Source: JBCCIM01 sp965263205 (GTDB taxonomy: Bacteria > Bacteroidota > Rhodothermia > Rhodothermales > JAHQVL01). Taken from it: a DNA stretch of 64,000 nucleotides. Under the pieces are notes generated by a model that was not told the DNA's origin, made no database searches, and worked only from the letters and a program-made list of their open reading frames with translations. Position 1 is the stretch's first letter. Every line of letters starts with the position of its first letter. Shown piece by piece: positions 34,917 to 43,302 of the stretch. The stretch is taken from positions 20,127 to 84,126 of the forward strand of contig CBDHHF010000004.1 of NCBI GenBank assembly GCA_965263205.1, written 5' to 3'. Position numbers and translations under genes: made by a program.

Positions 34917-37900
34917 ATGAAAAGAGTTGCTGATTGCGGCGGCATTTCTATGCCCCACATTTCTCTCTCGCTGTTTTTTCTTGTGCTGTTCGCCTGGTTC
35001 TCAACTACTGCGCAGGCGCAGGTAGTTGTATACCGTGTCAATGCTGGCGGCCGGACAACACAGGCAGCCGACGTTACGTATCCCGATTGGTCGGGTGACG
35101 AACAAGCCGCAGAAGATCCTCCGCCGATTCAATTTGCAAGAAATGGCACGCCTTCTATCTACGTAAACGAAGAATTTGCCGGCGATCAGACGGCGGGTAA
35201 AAACCAGTCGCAAAACCTGGTGAATATCACAAACCCTGCAGCCGGCGAGGGCATCTTCCTGACGCAACGCTGGGATCCGGTCTTGCCAGATGACAACATG
35301 GTCTGGTCGTTTCCTGTTGATGTGGAAGCCAATTATCGCGTTGTCCTCTACTTTAGCGAGCTCTTTGGTGAAGGCCTGGAGACGCGTGAGTTCGATATTC
35401 TGATCGATGGCACGTTGGAGGAAGACAATTTCAATATTCTCCAGGAAACTGGAAACGTAGAGAAAGTAGGCATCGAGCGCAGCTATGATGTGTTCACGAC
35501 GGACGAAACGCTACGGATCGAATTTGTCAACCAGGAAGCACCAGCCGGCACCACGCTGCCAGCGGTCATCAATGCGATCGAAATTGTATACCTCGATTCA
35601 AGCAATGAAGCTCCTGAAATCGTCGCCATTCCCGATCAGGTGCATGTTGAAGGCGACCAGGTATCTCTGGCTATTGACGCTACGGATAATGATGGGAACG
35701 ATATCGCAGTTGGCGCACAGGTAATTATCTCGTACCAGGCTGAAAACTTGCCACCGGGGCTTTCTATTGATGAAGAAACAGGTGTAATCTCTGGTACAAT
35801 CGAAGCGGATGCAGAAGATGTGTATGAGTCGCGCGTCATTGTACTCGACAGCGGCTTTCCTACAGCCGGCGCCATCGATAACTTTACCTGGACGGTGAAC
35901 AGTGGTGATCCGTTTGTCGAAAACCCAATTGATGATTTTGCGCGTCTCTTTGGTGATCCAGATGATCTATTTGATCTCACCGAAGTATTTGGCGACCCAA
36001 CAGGCAACGGATTGGTCTATACCCTTGAAGGTAATAATAACCAGGCGGTTGTGACCGAGTCTATCGAAGACGGTGTTGTACTTCGCCTTGCGTATTCGAC
36101 GGAGAACGAGGGCACAGCAGAGATCACAGTGCGTGCAACGAACCCTGCGCTGGAAACGTTTGTCGAAGAAGAGTTCAGCGTCACCCTGCTTGCCGCACAT
36201 CCGCAGGCTTTGGTGCAGGTAACACCCGAAGATGGTTTGGGTGCGAGCACGTTCAATCCAAGTACCATTGTCATCCAGAATAACTCGCCTGGTGAAACTT
36301 CCCAGATTACGAGTGTCTCGATTGACTTGAGCAATGCGTTGTATCCTGATATGGTTTTTGATCCAGCAGGGACAGCAGGTGATAACGGCTTCAAATGTCT
36401 CACACCAGATACTGGCGCGACAGAAACGGGCTACGTTGTGCCGGCCAACAACTGTATTGATCCGTTTAGCGATCCGAATGAAGGGGGGTTCAACGTGATC
36501 ACAATGGACTTTACCGACTTTGATCCCGGTGAAACGTTTACGTTCTCCGTAGATGCGGATCCAACGAGCATCAAAGGTAACCCTGGTGTGGGTGATGCCG
36601 GCTCCGTTGGAGGTATCGAAATGATCGGTGGCCTTGTCACTGTGACCTTCTCTGACGAGTCAATCGAGCAGAACGAGCTGTTCCACATTGCGGGTTCAAA
36701 CGGCGGTAGCGAAGCAACCGTACGCACAAACCCACTGCCTGCGCCAGCAATTGCAATGGATGGTATCATCGGTGCCACTGCCAATGTAACCGAGGCTGTG
36801 CAGAACATCACGGTTACAGGGTTGCCAGGCGAAACAGTTCGCCTCTTCCAGTCTGATGGCCGGCTTAACGTAGCAGGCGTTCCTGGTGGCGGCTTTGATC
36901 TTGAACCGTTTGAGGCCAATGAAGCCATCGGCAACACCTGGACCTATCCTGCCATTATCGGTGAAGGTGGCACGGTAACCATCGAAGTGTTGTTACGCAT
37001 GTCTGACAAAGCTGACGGCCTTGGCGATGGGGGACTCAACCACTTTGCAGCCGTCATTGATAGCGACTTCGATAGCCGCATCTCTAATAAACTGGTAATC
37101 CAGTTGCAAGCGCCATCGAGCGTGACGCTCATCGAGGGCTGGAATATGGTGGGTATTTCCTATGATGTGAATGATACCGGATTTCAGGCCATTTTTGGAG
37201 ATGCTAATCCAACGCAGCCGCCATACGGATGGGATGCAGGTAACTATGTGCAGACAAGTAACCTCACGCCTGGCGAAGGTTACTGGCTGGACGTAGAAGA
37301 TGCTGGCGAAATTGATATTGCTGGTGGTGAAATCTCCAGTGTAGATCTGACCGTTACAAGTGGCTGGAATCTGGTGAGCGGTCCGTCGTGTCTCTTTGAT
37401 ATTGCAGATGCAGAGGATGCCGGCGGAATCATTGTGCCAGGTAACCTCTATCGCTATGACGGTTCTTATATTGCTTCAACCAACCTCATCCCGAATGTTG
37501 GGTACTGGTTGGAAGTAACAGCAGATGGTTCGCTTACATTCGATTGTAATCAGGAAATCCTGAACGAAGGCAACCACGAAGTTGTCAAGCCGAAGCTCGC
37601 GCCACATGCTACTTTTGGTACGGTACGCGTTAGCGATGAGGACGGTCGTAACCAGGACCTGTACTTCGGTGGCGAATTGGCCGACAAAGAAGTGAAAGCA
37701 CATTACAACATGCCGCCACTCAACCTGTACGGCTTCGATGCGCGCTATGCAGACCACTCGCGTCTGCTCGAAGGTACTGAGGGTGTGGTGAAAGTGAAAG
37801 GTGCCACATTCCCGCTGACGTTTGAAGTGGTAGCTGCTCCTGCGGGCCAGATTGCTACACTGGTTGTCGAAGCGTTGGCTGGCGATGAAGTGGTAGAACA

Positions 37901-38276
37901 GTACCAGGTCTTTGAAGGCGAAGCCGTAGTGATTACAGACGAACGTGTTACTGCACTGCGTCTTGGATCAGAAAGCTCGGCCATTCAGACGTTGCCTGAG
38001 TCGTTCGATCTCGCTGGCAATTTCCCGAATCCATTTAATCCGTCAACGACGATTGTCTTTGATCTGCCCGAGTCTGCAGAAATTCGCGTAGCAGTTTATG
38101 ACATGTTGGGACGCGAAGTGATGGCATTGGATGCGGTTAACCTGGCCGCCGGCAATGCACGGCAGGTACAGCTTGATGCGTCTTCGCTGGCTTCTGGTAC
38201 GTACCTGTACCAGGTACAGGCGGTGATGGCTTCTGGTACGGAAGTATCAACAGGCCGGATGACCTTGCTCAAGTAG
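34917..38276 (+). CDS. Malectin/Ig multidomain secreted protein, type IX sorted
   Basis: The start is taken at the ATG 34917, which gives a signal peptide (1-35, ending A-Q-A-Q); the frame is open further upstream from a TTG. The 1119-residue product has a malectin domain (about 38-230, starting V-Y-R-V-N-A-G-G), a putative Ig domain of He_PIG type (about 231-328; L-P-P-G-L-S-I-D-E-E-T-G-V-I-S-G-T), a second cadherin-like stretch (332-428), the module shared with the 1785-residue protein (about 430-730), two W-N-M/L-V repeats (735-880), a C-terminal module, and a type A sorting domain (about 1023-1119). The C-terminal 380 residues are paralogous to those of the upstream protein. A binding rather than catalytic role is likely. 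Confidence 0.88.
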   Translation: MKRVADCGGISMPHISLSLFFLVLFAWFSTTAQAQVVVYRVNAGGRTTQAADVTYPDWSGDEQAAEDPPPIQFARNGTPSIYVNEEFAGDQTAGKNQSQNLVNITNPAAGEGIFLTQRWDPVLPDDNMVWSFPVDVEANYRVVLYFSELFGEGLETREFDILIDGTLEEDNFNILQETGNVEKVGIERSYDVFTTDETLRIEFVNQEAPAGTTLPAVINAIEIVYLDSSNEAPEIVAIPDQVHVEGDQVSLAIDATDNDGNDIAVGAQVIISYQAENLPPGLSIDEETGVISGTIEADAEDVYESRVIVLDSGFPTAGAIDNFTWTVNSGDPFVENPIDDFARLFGDPDDLFDLTEVFGDPTGNGLVYTLEGNNNQAVVTESIEDGVVLRLAYSTENEGTAEITVRATNPALETFVEEEFSVTLLAAHPQALVQVTPEDGLGASTFNPSTIVIQNNSPGETSQITSVSIDLSNALYPDMVFDPAGTAGDNGFKCLTPDTGATETGYVVPANNCIDPFSDPNEGGFNVITMDFTDFDPGETFTFSVDADPTSIKGNPGVGDAGSVGGIEMIGGLVTVTFSDESIEQNELFHIAGSNGGSEATVRTNPLPAPAIAMDGIIGATANVTEAVQNITVTGLPGETVRLFQSDGRLNVAGVPGGGFDLEPFEANEAIGNTWTYPAIIGEGGTVTIEVLLRMSDKADGLGDGGLNHFAAVIDSDFDSRISNKLVIQLQAPSSVTLIEGWNMVGISYDVNDTGFQAIFGDANPTQPPYGWDAGNYVQTSNLTPGEGYWLDVEDAGEIDIAGGEISSVDLTVTSGWNLVSGPSCLFDIADAEDAGGIIVPGNLYRYDGSYIASTNLIPNVGYWLEVTADGSLTFDCNQEILNEGNHEVVKPKLAPHATFGTVRVSDEDGRNQDLYFGGELADKEVKAHYNMPPLNLYGFDARYADHSRLLEGTEGVVKVKGATFPLTFEVVAAPAGQIATLVVEALAGDEVVEQYQVFEGEAVVITDERVTALRLGSESSAIQTLPESFDLAGNFPNPFNPSTTIVFDLPESAEIRVAVYDMLGREVMALDAVNLAAGNARQVQLDASSLASGTYLYQVQAVMASGTEVSTGRMTLLK

Positions 38277-38283
38277 ATTTACT

Positions 38284-38314
38284 GTTGAAGGTGGCAAGTT
38301 TAAGGTTGAAGGTT
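38284..38314 (+). repeat. Degenerate heptanucleotide tandem repeat
   Basis: Units GTTGAAG, GTGGCAA, GTTTAAG, GTTGAAG and GTT. It nearly repeats the sequence at 2712 and lies directly behind the stop codon of the malectin/Ig gene. Confidence 0.7.
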
Positions 38315-38356
38315 TTTTGCCTTAACGCTTTAATTTCACCTGAAACACTAAAAATT

Positions 38357-38395
38357 AAAAGCGCCGCGGTTCGATGAACCACGGCGCTTTTTTTG
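38357..38395. terminator. Bidirectional intrinsic terminator
   Basis: A stem of GCGCCG-C-GGTTC (38361-38372) and GAACC-A-CGGCGC (38376-38387) with one mismatch and a 3-base loop. T runs follow on both strands (seven T to the right, AAAA on the left). It serves the convergent malectin/Ig and subtilase genes. Confidence 0.85.
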
Positions 38396-38431
38396 TGTCT
38401 TCCTGAATCAAGAAGTTCTTTTATCGATCTG

Positions 38432-40090
38432 CTATTTCAGTAGCAACATCTGTCGCATCTGTGTAAACTCACCTGCTTCGATGCGGTAGAAATAAGCACC
38501 GCTCGGGAGGTTGGCTGCATTGAATTGGATCTCATGCTGGCCGGCGCCGAGCGTACCGTTTACCAGTACTTCAACTTCACGGCCAAGCAAGTCAAACACC
38601 GACAGGCGTGCGTGCACCTGTTCTGGCAGATCAAACACAATGGACGTAGAAGGATTGAACGGGTTCGGATAGTTCTGGCGGAGGTTGAACGCTTCAGGTG
38701 TTTCGCCAGCCAGCACCAGTTGATCGCTCCGGCCTTCTTCTGAAGCACCTGTTGCGCCATTAATGGCATCGACACGGCCCCAGCCATAAAAAGCATCTTT
38801 CTTATTGCCAGATACTTTATCCGCCAGGTTCTTCATCTTGTCACGAATTTGAACCGGAGACAGCCATGGATATTGGCCTTTGATGAGAGCAGCTACGCCG
38901 GCTGCATGCGGCGCTGCCATGCTCGTGCCGGAGGCCCAGCCCCAGCCACCAGCAATGGTACTGAACACGAGGTCGAATACCCAGCAAGGCCTCGCAAGGC
39001 CGCCAACAACGCAAGTGCCAGGAATGGAAAGGTCAGCGTCTCCACCTGGGCCTGCAAAGGCAATTTTGTTCTGGCCGTAGTTGCTATAGGACGTTGGGAG
39101 GTCCAGGTTCGTGTATGGATCTGCACCCCAGCCTACAGGCGCTGTAGCCGAAATGGCGAGTACGTGATCAGCCTCAGCGGGAAGTGAGCGGAATCCTGAA
39201 CGCAGGTTTACACCATCGTTACCAGCGGAAGCGATAACAAGGGTGCCTTTGCTGGTCGCATAGGATGTTGCTACATCCATCAAGGCTTTGACTTCTTTCT
39301 GTGCTGCATCCTGCTGGCCGGCTTTTACAAACAGCGCTCCCAGGCTCATGTTGATGACATCAGCACCTTGATCAGCAGCGTGCACGATACCTGCAACTAC
39401 CCAGTCAAAAGCACCACTGCCAGAGAACTCTGACAGTACTTTTACAGCCATAATTTTAGCTTCAGGGGCTACACCAATTGTGCCGAATGCATTATCTGCT
39501 GCGGCTACTGTGCCGGCTACGTGTGTACCGTGGTTGAAAAAGAAACCATCTCTTACACAATAGCCTTCTCCAGGTACAAAAGATGCGCTTTTTGCATGAA
39601 CCAGGTTTGGCGTGAGGTCTGCATGGCCACAGTCAATGCCACTGTCGAGCACAGCAACGAGTGCGCCGTGTCCACGATAGCCGGCATTCCAGGCTTCGGG
39701 CGCATCAACGGCATCATGTCCCCACTGCAAGTCAAAGAAAAAGTCATCGTCTCCGCTATTGGGCGGGTTGGATGCAGCAGATTCCTCCAGGTTCACAACC
39801 TCTTGCGGCTGCTGCCACTGCACAGTTGGGTTATTTGTGAAATACTCGACACCCGCGAGGCTGCCGATTTGGCCAGCAAAATTGGCGTCATCCGAGTTCA
39901 CTACGAGTACATTGATTTGATCGATTGTACGCGAAACGGTAGCGCCGGCGGCTTCAATACTTGCACGGGCCGTATTCATCTGACCACTTCTCGCGCGGAC
40001 CATATAACTGTCCTGCGCGAAGGTGGCTTCGGGGGGCCACGCAAGTACCATCATGATAAGTAACGCAACAAATGATAGATGTTTTTTCAT
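38432..40090 (-). CDS. Subtilisin-like serine protease, type IX sorted
   Basis: A 552-residue exported S8-family protease. Signal peptide 1-26; an inhibitor I9-like propeptide (about 28-95); catalytic domain about 120-440 with Asp149 (A-V-L-D-S-G-I-D), His187 (N-H-G-T-H-V-A-G-T) and Ser390 (G-T-S-M-A-A-P-H); the oxyanion Asn lies in S-A-G-N-D. Cys154 and Cys178 may form a disulfide. The last 85 residues form a type A type IX sorting domain. The mature enzyme should be secreted or attached to the cell surface and degrade external protein. A candidate Bacteroidota-type promoter lies at 40139-40169. Confidence 0.95.
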   Translation of the reverse strand: MKKHLSFVALLIMMVLAWPPEATFAQDSYMVRARSGQMNTARASIEAAGATVSRTIDQINVLVVNSDDANFAGQIGSLAGVEYFTNNPTVQWQQPQEVVNLEESAASNPPNSGDDDFFFDLQWGHDAVDAPEAWNAGYRGHGALVAVLDSGIDCGHADLTPNLVHAKSASFVPGEGYCVRDGFFFNHGTHVAGTVAAADNAFGTIGVAPEAKIMAVKVLSEFSGSGAFDWVVAGIVHAADQGADVINMSLGALFVKAGQQDAAQKEVKALMDVATSYATSKGTLVIASAGNDGVNLRSGFRSLPAEADHVLAISATAPVGWGADPYTNLDLPTSYSNYGQNKIAFAGPGGDADLSIPGTCVVGGLARPCWVFDLVFSTIAGGWGWASGTSMAAPHAAGVAALIKGQYPWLSPVQIRDKMKNLADKVSGNKKDAFYGWGRVDAINGATGASEEGRSDQLVLAGETPEAFNLRQNYPNPFNPSTSIVFDLPEQVHARLSVFDLLGREVEVLVNGTLGAGQHEIQFNAANLPSGAYFYRIEAGEFTQMRQMLLLK

Positions 40091-40138
40091 GTGCTGAGTA
40101 AGGGATTAGATATTTAAGGATTTGTGAAGATAAGGTTG

Positions 40139-40169
40139 AGAAGATATAAACCTTTTTTTGAGATGCAAA
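40139..40169 (-). promoter_or_regulatory. Candidate Bacteroidota sigma-ABfr-type promoter for the subtilase
   Basis: On the minus strand TTTG is followed after 19 bases by TATCTTCT, close to the Bacteroidota pattern TTTG-N19-TAnnTTTG. The predicted start would give a leader of about 40 bases. Based on pattern match only. Confidence 0.35.
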
Positions 40170-40480
40170 GGATGAATTCGTCCATTTTAAAGATTAATAG
40201 GAAGAAATTGTCGAATTCACACAAGGAAAGATTAGCAGGGTATGTTTGGGAGACTGTTTAGAAGCAATACGAAGTTGAAGCAACGTGAAGGAGTAGGGGG
40301 CTGATGCGCAAATTCGGTGTCATAGACCCTGCGTTCAGAAGTGACTTAGCGTAAGTGTGTCGGTTTTTGGGGGACAAAATACGCATGCTGGGTGTGGCCA
40401 ATACATAAAACCAATACGTAATTGGAAAGAGAACATCCCGTAAGCCACATCTATCATTTTGTATACATGTTGAGGTTGTT
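40170..40480. other. Intergenic region upstream of lipoprotein gene
   Basis: About 310 bases between divergent genes. No repeat or strong palindrome is visible. A TGAGG site at about 40471 precedes the ATG at 40481. Confidence 0.4.
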
Positions 40481-41194
40481 ATGCGTACACACTCCATTAC
40501 GCCAATTTACTTCTTTATACTGCTCTTCTTAATTGTATCAGGCTGCACGCGTGAGCGCATTCTTTACGCAGATTTTGAGTCAGATAGGCCCGGATCATTG
40601 CCGGATCTCGATTTGCCGGGCGGACCAGTAGGCGATGGAATCCGCTGGTCTGGGCCAAACGGCCTGTCTAATCCGAGACTACAGGTCAGGGTAAGGGACA
40701 CTTCGCAGGTTTTAAATTATTTCCATTCTTCAGGTGCGGCGAATGAACTCCCCGCTACTGTTGAGTTTCATCCGAGCGCATCTGATGAAGATATTTATTC
40801 AGTAACCTGGCGCGGCACACTGCTGTTGCCTCCCGTTCCAGCAGAATTGCTGGTCAGGGTAACTGCCGGAAGAGAGCATGGTGCACGTGAAATTGTCAGG
40901 CTGGCAATGCGGTTGGAAGTCAGCGGTGGTGTGCGCCGTTTGGCTGTGTATGATTCGAAGACTGACAGCGAAGAGCGCATTGGCTATTTAACGCCTAGCG
41001 TACAGCACACGTTAACTGTGCTGATTAACCGTACAAATGATAGGTATGCTGTAGCAGGTGCTGGGATTACCCATGGGGGAGATATCAACGCCACCGTTCC
41101 GCATCTGCCGCCCTCGCTTCGATTTAGCGCCATTAATTTCCCCGGGGGTATGGAGTATGAAATTGAAGATGTGGTTATAGATGCTGGTCAATAA
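40481..41194 (+). CDS. Lipoprotein, function unknown
   Basis: A 237-residue protein with a lipoprotein signal ending V-S-G-C at Cys22. The mature protein is rich in beta-strand patterns (alternating hydrophobic residues) and begins with Y-A-D-F-E-S-D-R-P-G-S-L-P, a motif seen at the start of jelly-roll concanavalin-like domains. That suggests a beta-sandwich binding domain, but I cannot name the family. The start ATG has a TGAGG site at the right distance. It converges on the STAS-like gene, which ends 47 bases away. Confidence 0.7.
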   Translation: MRTHSITPIYFFILLFLIVSGCTRERILYADFESDRPGSLPDLDLPGGPVGDGIRWSGPNGLSNPRLQVRVRDTSQVLNYFHSSGAANELPATVEFHPSASDEDIYSVTWRGTLLLPPVPAELLVRVTAGREHGAREIVRLAMRLEVSGGVRRLAVYDSKTDSEERIGYLTPSVQHTLTVLINRTNDRYAVAGAGITHGGDINATVPHLPPSLRFSAINFPGGMEYEIEDVVIDAGQ

Positions 41195-41240
41195 ATGGGC
41201 TAATATCAGTTGTGAATTGGACAGTTGGATTTCTAGGAGA

Positions 41241-41621
41241 TCAGTCAGTTGTGCGTAACCGTGCCATGTCATGTAGCCACGCTATAGCTTCCGATTGTTC
41301 ATAAAAGGTTTTGTAAAACGTTGTTTTTTGCGAGGCTACCACCTCACCAAAATGTTGCAAGTTGCTGGTCCGACCCGTTGGGCTTAAGAGTACAGCGATT
41401 GTTATGGAACGAGGAATTTGCTCAATGAACCGTTTGTATGCCGCAATTGTTGGCATGGACCGTTGCGTTCGCGTATCGCATAAAAGCAGATTGATACCTG
41501 TCGACTTGTGCAGCGATTGTACCTTGTTTAACGCTGAATACAAGTCGTCTTCTGATATATCTCCTTCGGATTGGACTTCTATAATTGCTAGCTCGTTATT
41601 TACTATTACGTGTTCTGGCAT
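41241..41621 (-). CDS. SpoIIAA-like/STAS-fold protein
   Basis: A 126-residue soluble protein. It begins with two strands and continues G-D-I-S-E-D-D-L, a helix, then I-N-L-L-L-C-D-T-R and a further strand-helix pair, the order of SpoIIAA-like (STAS-related) proteins. Members often bind lipids or act as small regulators. No anti-sigma kinase is nearby, so a partner-switch role has no local support. The start is the ATG at 41621. Confidence 0.6.
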   Translation of the reverse strand: MPEHVIVNNELAIIEVQSEGDISEDDLYSALNKVQSLHKSTGINLLLCDTRTQRSMPTIAAYKRFIEQIPRSITIAVLLSPTGRTSNLQHFGEVVASQKTTFYKTFYEQSEAIAWLHDMARLRTTD

Positions 41622-42094
41622 GATCGCGCAATGACTTTAAGGAGGGTACTGTTTCTTGTAAACAAAGACGTTTTTGAATGATGATGCAGCGCATCGTTTG
41701 AGCAAAAATACAAGGCTAGACGCAAGATGGGCAAAAGCGTCTTTTCAAAATCAAATAGCAACACGCACTGTTAAAATAACACGTTGCAGCAAGCCTGTGA
41801 CTACATGGTATCGTTATGCTGGAAATTAATCATTTTATGGTAAATTATAAGCATGATTAACACTGTTAAGTGTTGTTGGTGCTGAGTTGACATAATGATA
41901 ATAGCGGCTTGTTTAGCACAGCTTGTAGACAAGCTGTGGGGTGGGGAAGTATAGCTACACAGATTGGTGGCTGAGTACTAGTTTTTCAGTAAAAGTATTT
42001 GGTTACATGCCTGTTGCTTTGAAAATTAGACTTGATGAAATACAAACAGTAGTTTGACGGTCGAACATCTCATTGATCAATACAACAGCCCTCC
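41622..42094. promoter_or_regulatory. Long leader with two palindromes upstream of oxidoreductase/GH92 genes
   Basis: This AT-rich stretch of about 470 bases between divergent genes has two palindromes: AACACT-GTTA-AGTGTT at 41859-41874 and CACAGCTTGT-AG-ACAAGCTGTG at 41917-41938. The second is perfect over 20 of 22 bases and looks like the binding site of a dimeric regulator. Both lie 150-240 bases before the ATG at 42095. Confidence 0.5.
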
Positions 42095-43189
42095 ATGTCA
42101 ACTCCTCATGTACAGCATACAGATAAGGTATATCGTGTTGGAATACTCGGACTAGGGCATTGGTATGCTGCGTATGGCATTGCTCGTGGTCTGGTGGAAT
42201 TTCCTGGGGCTGAACTGGTTGCCTGTGCTTGCCCCGATGAAGAGAAATTAGGTGCGTTCTCGAACACCTTCGGTATTGCAGCCCACACGAGTTATCAGTC
42301 GCTCATTGAAGATGAGGCCATCGATATTGCAGTGATAGCAACGCCTACGGCTGATATTCCTGCATGTACAAGACTGGCTGCCGCCGCCGGCAAACACATC
42401 GTGTTGGGTAAACCCATGGCCATGACGCTCGACGAAGCCGGGGAAATGGTACGGGTTGTGAAAGAAGCCGGCGTGCTGTGTGTGCCGTTCCAGGCCATTG
42501 CACGGCTTGGTGCCCTGGGGGTCAAAGCGCGCATCAAGCAAAACGAAATCGGGGAGGTAGCGGTACTGCATCAGACCAGCCGGTGGTCGATAGCAGAAGA
42601 CTGGTATCAGTCGGGCAAACCGGGCTGGTTCGTGGACCCAAAGCAGGTGCCTGGTGGGGCACTCATCGACGAAGGCATCTACTCCGTGGAATTGTTCAGC
42701 TGGCTGGCAGATAGCAAGATCGTCGAAGTTGATGCGCGCATCGCAAATCTTGTGCACAAAGACATTGAAGTAGAAGATTGGGGCATGGCAACGTTTACGC
42801 TGGCAAATGGCGTGATTGCGACCCTTGAAGGCAGTTGGACCATCAATGCGCCAAGAAAGACCGGGCCATCGCCCAAGCAGAATGCTGTTGTGCGGCTTGA
42901 GGTCATTGGCACAAAAGGTGAGATCGTCCTCCAAAACTTTCGCGATCCAGGATTAGCTATTTTGGCAGCGGGGGCAGCGAACTGGGTGTTCGAACGACAG
43001 GCTTGGGGGTTCTTTGGGCCGGCCTCAGCTGAGCCCCTTGCACATCTCATCGCGTGCCTGGAAAACGGGGCAACTCCCGTGTCCACAATCGAAGATGCAT
43101 ACGCCTCTTTTTCTGCTGCCCAGGCTGCGTACCAATCTGTTGCAAAGGGCCGGCCCGTGAAGTTGACGAATACCGGCACGTGGGTTTAA
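42095..43189 (+). CDS. Gfo/Idh/MocA-family oxidoreductase
   Basis: A 364-residue NAD(P)-dependent dehydrogenase. The Rossmann block G-I-L-G-L-G-H-W is at 16-23. The conserved Lys of the family (normally E-K-P) sits in V-L-G-K-P-M-A near residue 105, with Gly in place of the usual Glu. The substrate-domain block G-G-A-L-I-D-E-G-I-Y-S-V-E is near 187-199, where the family normally has G-G-G-x-x-x-D-x-G-x-H; here the final His position is a Ser or Val. Such enzymes oxidise, reduce or epimerise sugars or inositols. It is followed after about 110 bases by the GH92 gene, suggesting mannoside use. Confidence 0.9.
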   Translation: MSTPHVQHTDKVYRVGILGLGHWYAAYGIARGLVEFPGAELVACACPDEEKLGAFSNTFGIAAHTSYQSLIEDEAIDIAVIATPTADIPACTRLAAAAGKHIVLGKPMAMTLDEAGEMVRVVKEAGVLCVPFQAIARLGALGVKARIKQNEIGEVAVLHQTSRWSIAEDWYQSGKPGWFVDPKQVPGGALIDEGIYSVELFSWLADSKIVEVDARIANLVHKDIEVEDWGMATFTLANGVIATLEGSWTINAPRKTGPSPKQNAVVRLEVIGTKGEIVLQNFRDPGLAILAAGAANWVFERQAWGFFGPASAEPLAHLIACLENGATPVSTIEDAYASFSAAQAAYQSVAKGRPVKLTNTGTWV

Positions 43190-43302
43190 TTATGTTGTTT
43201 ACTACGCCTTTTGGGGTAGTGCGTTTGTCCACGTAAGGCGTGGTGCATAACTTGCAGCTAGTGCTTGCAGTCCTTCAACACTTAAAGGAAACGATCATTT
43301 AC

